A DNA stretch of 64,000 nucleotides from positions 11,801,030 to 11,865,029 of the forward strand of contig BSYO01000030.1 of the NCBI GenBank assembly GCA_033239525.1, in the 5' to 3' direction. The notes below the pieces were generated by a model, which saw only the letters and a program-made list of their open reading frames with translations, was not told the origin of the DNA and made no database searches. Positions within the stretch are counted from its first letter, which is position 1, and the number at the start of each line of letters is the position of its first letter. The translations under genes and the position numbers were made by a program. This document shows, one piece after another, positions 58,742 to 64,000 of this stretch. This DNA is from Nepenthes gracilis (Eukaryota; Streptophyta; Magnoliopsida; Caryophyllales; Nepenthaceae).

Positions 58742-59551
58742 TGTTGGGGATCACTCCCGTGAAAAAGTTCTTGTGATCGAAGAACTTGGGCAAAGCACGA
58801 ATGTGCTGTTTTATAAAGGAAAGAAATTTCGGTCAACAAGTATGTTGACCGGATGGACAGTCAATGGAGTTGACCGGATTGACGGTCAACATTACCGGCA
58901 AACGATGTTGACCGGTTTGGCGGTCAAGTAAACCGATTTCACTGAGAAATTCAAGAAGGGCAAATTTCAGACGGTCAATAGGGGTGTTGACCGGTCTCCT
59001 GAAGAACGCGGACGGCCAACGGTTAGCCGCCCGCTAGGAAATCCCGTATAATGCCAACTCAGCAGATTTTCTGGAGATACGTGATCTCAAACGCTTATAC
59101 TGGAGGCGTTTTTGACATGGAATATTCATATTATTGGTAAGGATTGATCCTGTCCTTTCTGAAAGGAAAATTACCCTAGATCTCTCGGTGTGCTGTTTTC
59201 AAAAGCAAGTATTGTAACTTGCTATATGGATGTAGGTGTGTGAGAGTGCCTGTGTACCAAAAAGAGAGTGAAAGAGAAAAACGGTGAAGGAAAGAAAAGC
59301 GTAAAAATGGTGTGTGTGTTTGTCTTTCTTTTTATTCTTCGATTTTTTTTTTTCTCTCTTGTGTAATAGGAAAATTTATTTTCAAAATCTCTCACATAGT
59401 GAAATACGTTTCAGTGGACAGATTATCCCATGATTTTTTCCTTAATTAATAAGAGTTTCTCATATAAAATTCTTGTATTTATTATTCTTTTCCGTTCATC
59501 TTTTTTACTGTGCTATTTAAGTGAAAAAGCCTATCGCCATATTTTTCAACA
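58742..59551 (+). repeat. Right LTR of the Copia element
   Basis: 810 bp, starts tgttggggatcactcc and ends tttttcaaca. Preceded by gagatgaagt, a weak polypurine tract. The W-box array and the palindrome ttgacggtcaa are kept. The small frame 58734-58931 lies within it and is not a gene. Confidence 0.96.
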
Positions 59552-59556
59552 GGCCT

Positions 59557-59861
59557 CTCAAGTAAGAACTATGTTATTTGAGAGGTTATCATTTACGAAC
59601 CATAATCGCATATTTTTTGAGTGTTGTGTTTGTTTAGATCTTCTCCGATGTTGGCATTCATGGACAACGAAGAACAAGATCGTGAGAAAAGCAAGCTCAC
59701 AGTTCAATGAGGATTGACTAATCATTTTCTGCTTGATTTGCCACTTTTTATAAGGAAGAATTTTCAAACTCATGCCTTATGGATTAGAAATAGTTAATAT
59801 AGAACTTCTACTGTAATTCTTTAATCTAGGAAGCAGTTGCAGCGTTCCTGATAGTGCGACA
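59557..59861 (-). other. 3' flank of the remorin gene
   Basis: Unique sequence between the remorin stop codon and the Copia insertion. It very probably holds the 3' UTR and polyadenylation signals of the minus-strand remorin. The other side of the insertion (53880-53911) would then be the continuation of this flank. Confidence 0.5.
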
Positions 59862-62800
59862 TCAGAAGCAGGCGCATCTTCGGGGAAGTTCCCCTGTCCT
59901 TCGGAACTCATTCGCCTTCTCTTTCAGCTTCAGCACGTCATTTCTCTGTTTATCTTCTGCCTGTGCTCGGGCTCCTGCTGCGATTTGATTGATCCTTTCC
60001 ATCTCAATCTTGTATTGTCTCAATGCTTTATCTCGACTCTGCTGCAATTCACTCTGCAGTTTTTTTTTTTTTCAATGTGGATTGTTAGAAGATAGTCAGT
60101 TTCTAAATCAATTACATTTTATAGGGTTAACTGGATCGAAGAAACCTCTGTCCTTTCGAGACTATCCTTGGCTTTCTTCTTCTTTGAATCCTCCCACTCG
60201 CCAATCTTGGAGTCCAACTTCTGATACCTGCACCTTCTATTGATTAGCGAATCGCATCTTGCAATTGGAATGATTCGTAATGAATGAGAGTCTATCTACT
60301 CGGCGTTGTCTTATGCCCTAGAACGGACTGTCTTGATTACAGTGGAGTGAACAGAATCAAAGGCGCTACCGTTGTTGGATCTTGGCCATCTGAGCATTTT
60401 CCCAGACATCAGCTTCCGTCTCTTCTATTTGAGGCATTTGTGTTCTGTTTGGTGGAAATCCAGGCTTTATGAGAGGTGGTGCAGCGGGTGGAAAGATGGG
60501 CGGTGATGGAAAAGTAGGTATTTCCTCGATGCCCTCCTCTTTCGTAGTTTTCATGTCTTCGAACTGTTTGTCAGGAAACGTGGAAGTCCTCCTTAGGGAT
60601 GGCATAAGACGTATAGGCTTCTTGGACGCTCCATTTGTTTCAGCCATTGAAGAGTCTGATTTCATCTTATATAAATGAGTCATTTATTAGAGACTAAATG
60701 TTTTGGAGACATAGCATCTATTCATCTATCTGTTAGTACATCGACTAGAAATTGTAGATAGATGGAGAATATGCGAAGAACACCCCCTAACATCACCATT
60801 TTCAACGTAGTATAGCCCCGTAGGTGTATAGTTTTTGTGGTTTTAATCGTTATTCTAACTAATTCAATCAACACAACCATTGCAATAGACACAACCATCA
60901 ATTATCCTAACTAATCCCCATCTTAACTTTACCGAATAGAAGTCTACAAAATGGGCATGTGTGAGTTTTGAAAGAGGACAAAAGACAATCTTCAATGTGG
61001 GGATTATTTACTTCCGACAGTAATCACCAAGTTCCACACAATCGTGTTTTCAATTTGAAATTACATGGTTTGATTTTACTAAAAGCAATGCCCAATAAAA
61101 CAAAAGAAATTCATGGAATTTTTTTGCCAATTCCCATAAATCTGTTTGCATTCTGAATGGATGAATATAGCCTTAAAAATAGTTTCTAGATGCATTTTGG
61201 CTGTCTTTCATTGAGTTTTACTCCCCAAATTATTTGGTCTTATATATCATACATAGATACATACATACCTGTGAAACGTTTGGATGTGCCGCTATAGTCG
61301 GCCAACATAGGTGTTGTTTCTGCTTTGCCGTTGATTTTGATCTTATCCATGGAGGTTTCAAGGCCTGCTGTTGGTTTTCTTTGATATGATACATCTGATT
61401 CGAGGGAGCTGATGGCAAAAGCAGCTGCTGCAACTGCTGCTGCATACTCACCTCCGCCGTTAGAGTCATTCTCATCATTCATTTGGCCGGAAAACTGCCT
61501 TCCGAACCACCTCAGTGGTTTTCTGTCTGCAACATTAGCGAGACTGTTTTATTTCCCATTGTCATTTTCCTCTGCCTCCCTTGACTTATCATTCAGGCTG
61601 GACATGTGCCATGCCAAGCCAAGTGTAAACATATTCAGTCTTATAGCTTAATTCTTTTTACTCGGTAAACAAGTTCGAATCCAGCTTTATTTTCTTAGCT
61701 CGAGCTCGATTTGTTGAAAATATATTGGCTTGAGTTTAGCAAATGGCTTGATTAATTTATGTATAAATGAGTTAAGCTCAAACTCAAGTTCAGAGTTGGT
61801 TTCTTTATTCATGAAAGAAATGAGCCGAGCCGAGTATAGTCATGTTCAGATTTTTTTTGGTTCATCTTATATTGTAAACGAGTTCAGGCCAAGCTTTATT
61901 TTATTTTCTCAAGCTCGACTTGCTAAGATCATTATTGGCTCGAGTTTATCATCTGGCTAGGTTTGTTTAAGCATAAAGGAGTTTGTGCTTGGTTTCTTTA
62001 TTTATATGCAAAATGACTAGTCCTGAATCTAGTTGAATTGAGCCGAGAGAAGAATGGAACTTGGAGAACGGGAAATAAGAGCAACCAAATAAAAATACGC
62101 TCTAAAAATTCATTCTAGAATAATATACCCAACCTTAAAAAAGAACGAAACTCAAATCGAACCTTAATTAGATGTGAAACATCTTTCTTCTCTCTCTCTA
62201 TGCGGTACTACCTGTGTGAGAACTAACTTTGAAATACTCTAAAATCGCATAGGCACGATTTTATGCTGTGACCGGCACTCGAGCACCCATCATGCGCTTC
62301 TCGAGTGTGGGCGCCTCTGGATTTGATACTTGGGCGCCCGCATACTGGATCCGGCGCCTCGGGTGCTCGTTGTGCGCATTTCGTATACGTAAAAGCTGTA
62401 ATTTTCATACAAATATTACGCGATCCTCTAATAACTATCAATTTGTTGTGAAATTCATAAATGAGTGATTAAAACCCAACAAAACAAAAGATTAGAAATG
62501 AGTCAAACTCAAGATTTAATTTTAAAAAAAGGTTTATTTATAAGATTTTGAATAAATTTGTTTCTAAACTGATAAATAGACCTATCTATAAGCTTATAAA
62601 CGAGTTTATTCATTATACTGAAAAAATCAACATAATTAAGTATTCATAAGCCTAAACAAATTAAGCCCAATAAGGCTAGGCTTCAAAATTAGGATTGGAT
62701 GTCACTTGTTTTTGCAAGCAAATAAGCATGAACGAGTTTTTATCGAGTTGTCTCCAAACCGTTAAATAATGACTTGCTATTTTGGAACCTTAAAATATTA

Positions 62801-63280
62801 TGTTCTATAGCTTTTGCAACAGCTCTGCAATCTTAAAATATCATGTTTTATGGCTTTTGCAACAGCCATAAGCTTTCTCATTGGAGTTTATATATCTTAT
62901 TAGTGGATGTGTCCTAGGCAGAACCAAAATCTATGATTGTAGGTCTATATCCATACCTCCATTGAAAGACCTAGTCTCCTGTGGTGGGGCCTTTCCTTCT
63001 CTGATGCTTGTGGGTTTCTGCCCCATGCCAACGAACCTAATACTACCAGGAAAACCCGATCAGTTCAGGGGTGGTCGGATGCCGAGGGATTGTTTGACAA
63101 GGGAAAAAAAGAACAACGAAACAGAACAAGAATGGCAATATGTTGCATGTTGTCACAGGCCCAGTTCCACTAGAAACATGAATTGGTATGTTTTGGTTGA
63201 ATCTATAGGGACATCTCACCTAACAAGAAGCCATGTGTATCGAAAGAGGGGTACCTGACTTGCTTGATGAAATCCACCAT
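59862..63280 (-). CDS. Remorin family protein, five exons
   Basis: Exons on the minus strand are 63280-63255, 61522-61269, 60655-60370, 60227-60146 and 60053-59862. All introns have GT/AG borders and the phases fit (2, 1, 2, 0); the CDS is 840 nt, 279 aa. The short first exon encodes MVDFIKQV, joined to RKPLRWFGRQFSG, a remorin-type N-terminus. An Ala-rich stretch (EYAAAVAAAAFAI) lies at 34-46. A Pro-rich variable region (IPTFPSPPIFPPAAPP) precedes the C-terminal remorin domain at about 178-275, a coiled-coil helix with AQMAKIQQRY, KIGEWEDSKKKKAKDSLERT and RINQIAAGARAQAEDKQRND. The protein ends in RRCACF, a Cys pair suited to S-acylation and membrane anchoring. Remorins scaffold plasma-membrane nanodomains in immunity, symbiosis and plasmodesmal traffic. 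Exon 1 is 1.7 kb from exon 2, chosen on N-terminal motif and phase. Confidence 0.92.
61660..61990 (+). repeat. Two-copy repeat in remorin intron 1
   Basis: Two related blocks start near 61667 (aacaagttcgaatccagc) and 61877 (aacgagttcaggccaagc), each with tttattttcttagctcgag-type sequence and a later gcttgagttta/gctcgagttta. Such gctcgagct-rich repeats are common in plant non-autonomous elements. A further GC-rich patch with repeated gcgcc words lies at 62265-62390. Confidence 0.65.
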
Positions 63281-64000
63281 TGATGGAGACAATGTCGATC
63301 AGCAGTGTGACTTCCGTAGCTCGGCTCTGACACAAACACAAACACAAACACGACACCGCGGATGAGCAGGGACGATGTATGGTGAATGTCTGTTTGGAGG
63401 AGAAGCCTGAGATTGCTGAGAATTATAGTAAATGGGGTTGCATGAAGGGTGTGTGTAGGGCAAGCAAAAGTTGAATATTCTTTGCAGGCTGAACCTGGTT
63501 AGGGAGACTTGAAGCCAATAACAAAAAAGTTCACCCCTGGGAAGGAAAGCACCTTTTTTCCTCACTGTGATACCAAAAATGTCACACCTATTTTCAAAAT
63601 ATTTATTATTTAATTTTTATATGTGAGATTTATATATATATATATATATACACTTATCTTGATGCCTTTTTGGCTTAAATATTAAAAGTGATCTTTAGCT
63701 TTGCCTCTCAGGCTTCATATGTGGAGGAGGTTATGGTTGTGGGAGTAGGCAAGAATATATTTGAAAAAAAAATATTAAAAATATTTTCAAATTTTTAATA
63801 TATGTATTTTTTATTTTATCATCAGATTTTATTTTTCTAATCTTTATTCGGAACTTTGATTTTAGCACTAATATTATACTTTTTGAATTTTTTGGTTAAA
63901 TTTGTTTTATCTTAGTATCTTTAGACAACTCACCTAATAAAAAGCTACAAAATAGATATATACTTCAATTCAATAAGTTTGATTATTATTATTATTATTA
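63281..64000 (-). promoter_or_regulatory. 5' UTR and promoter side of remorin
   Basis: Directly upstream of the remorin start codon. It contains a short CACAAA repeat (about 63328-63351), a TA microsatellite (about 63632-63650) and an ATT run at the window edge. The minus-strand frame 63299-63565 falls in the presumed 5' UTR and is not called as a gene. No confident core promoter was picked. Confidence 0.45.

Larger units (their letters stand above)
53917..59551 (+). mobile_element. Full-length Copia retrotransposon, Tnt1/Tork-like
   Basis: Two 810-bp LTRs (53917-54726 and 58742-59551), both starting tgttg and ending caaca, are flanked by the perfect 5-bp TSD GGCCT (53912-53916 and 59552-59556). 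The primer-binding site tggtatcagagac begins at 54729, two bases after the LTR. The interior holds gag, protease, integrase, reverse transcriptase and RNase H in Copia order (integrase before RT). Gag and pol wording resembles the Tnt1-94 group. LTRs differ at about 7% over their first 390 bp, so this is the youngest element in the window. It sits 310 bp beyond the stop codon of the remorin gene. Stop codons make it non-autonomous now. Confidence 0.96.

Noticed and set aside
1..64000. CRISPR arrays, operons or phage-like modules
   Set aside because: The window is plant nuclear DNA; the tandem repeats seen (29, 33, 159, 174 bp) lack a repeat-spacer layout.

Overview
The window is nuclear DNA of a flowering plant, probably not a grass. 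The support is an intron-rich remorin, a GT61 glycosyltransferase, a PLS-class PPR protein, a thylakoid-lumen protein and a plant U6 snRNA gene with its USE/TATA promoter. These are scattered through very AT-rich DNA crowded with LTR-retrotransposon debris. Nothing prokaryotic or organellar is evident. The species cannot be named from the sequence.

Layout, left to right. 0.66-1.33 kb is a decayed 25S rRNA fragment. 2.6-3.1 kb is an exact 3 x 159-bp tandem repeat. 6.07-6.55 kb is a complete 484-bp TRIM retroelement with a 5-bp target-site duplication (TSD). 8.1-9.0 kb is a solo LTR with TSD. 9.3-13.5 kb (minus) is a GT61 glycosyltransferase whose two exons are split by a 2.9-kb intron holding a long ATT microsatellite. 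13.9-19.2 kb is LTR debris, a 29-bp minisatellite framed by a duplicated 140-bp sequence, and another direct repeat. 19.8-27.3 kb is an old, heavily decayed LTR element with gag zinc-knuckle remnants. 29.2-30.1 kb (minus) is a broken ORF set resembling a PTB-type RRM followed by an acidic region. 31.8-31.9 kb (minus) is a U6 snRNA gene. 34.2-36.5 kb (minus) is an intact 772-aa PPR gene. 39.7-42.1 kb holds two solo LTRs. 43.4-44.4 kb (minus) is a four-exon PsaN-like lumenal protein. 45.7-51.1 kb is duplicated and GC-rich repeat DNA. 53.9-59.6 kb is a full-length Copia element with TSD GGCCT and near-complete but stop-riddled gag-pol. 59.9-63.3 kb (minus) is a five-exon remorin gene.

Expressed units appear to be the GT61, PPR, PsaN-like and remorin genes plus U6, all on the minus strand. 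They do not form a pathway: cell-wall or Golgi glycosylation, organelle RNA processing, photosynthesis, membrane nanodomains and splicing. The recurring theme is retroelement invasion. At least five dispersed LTRs belong to one Gypsy-like group and three LTRs to one old family. The TRIM LTRs carry the same USE-25 bp-TATA arrangement as the U6 promoter. The Copia LTR carries about ten WRKY W-box cores in 160 bp. Exon models were built by eye from splice sites and phase; they are internally consistent but not checked against transcripts.
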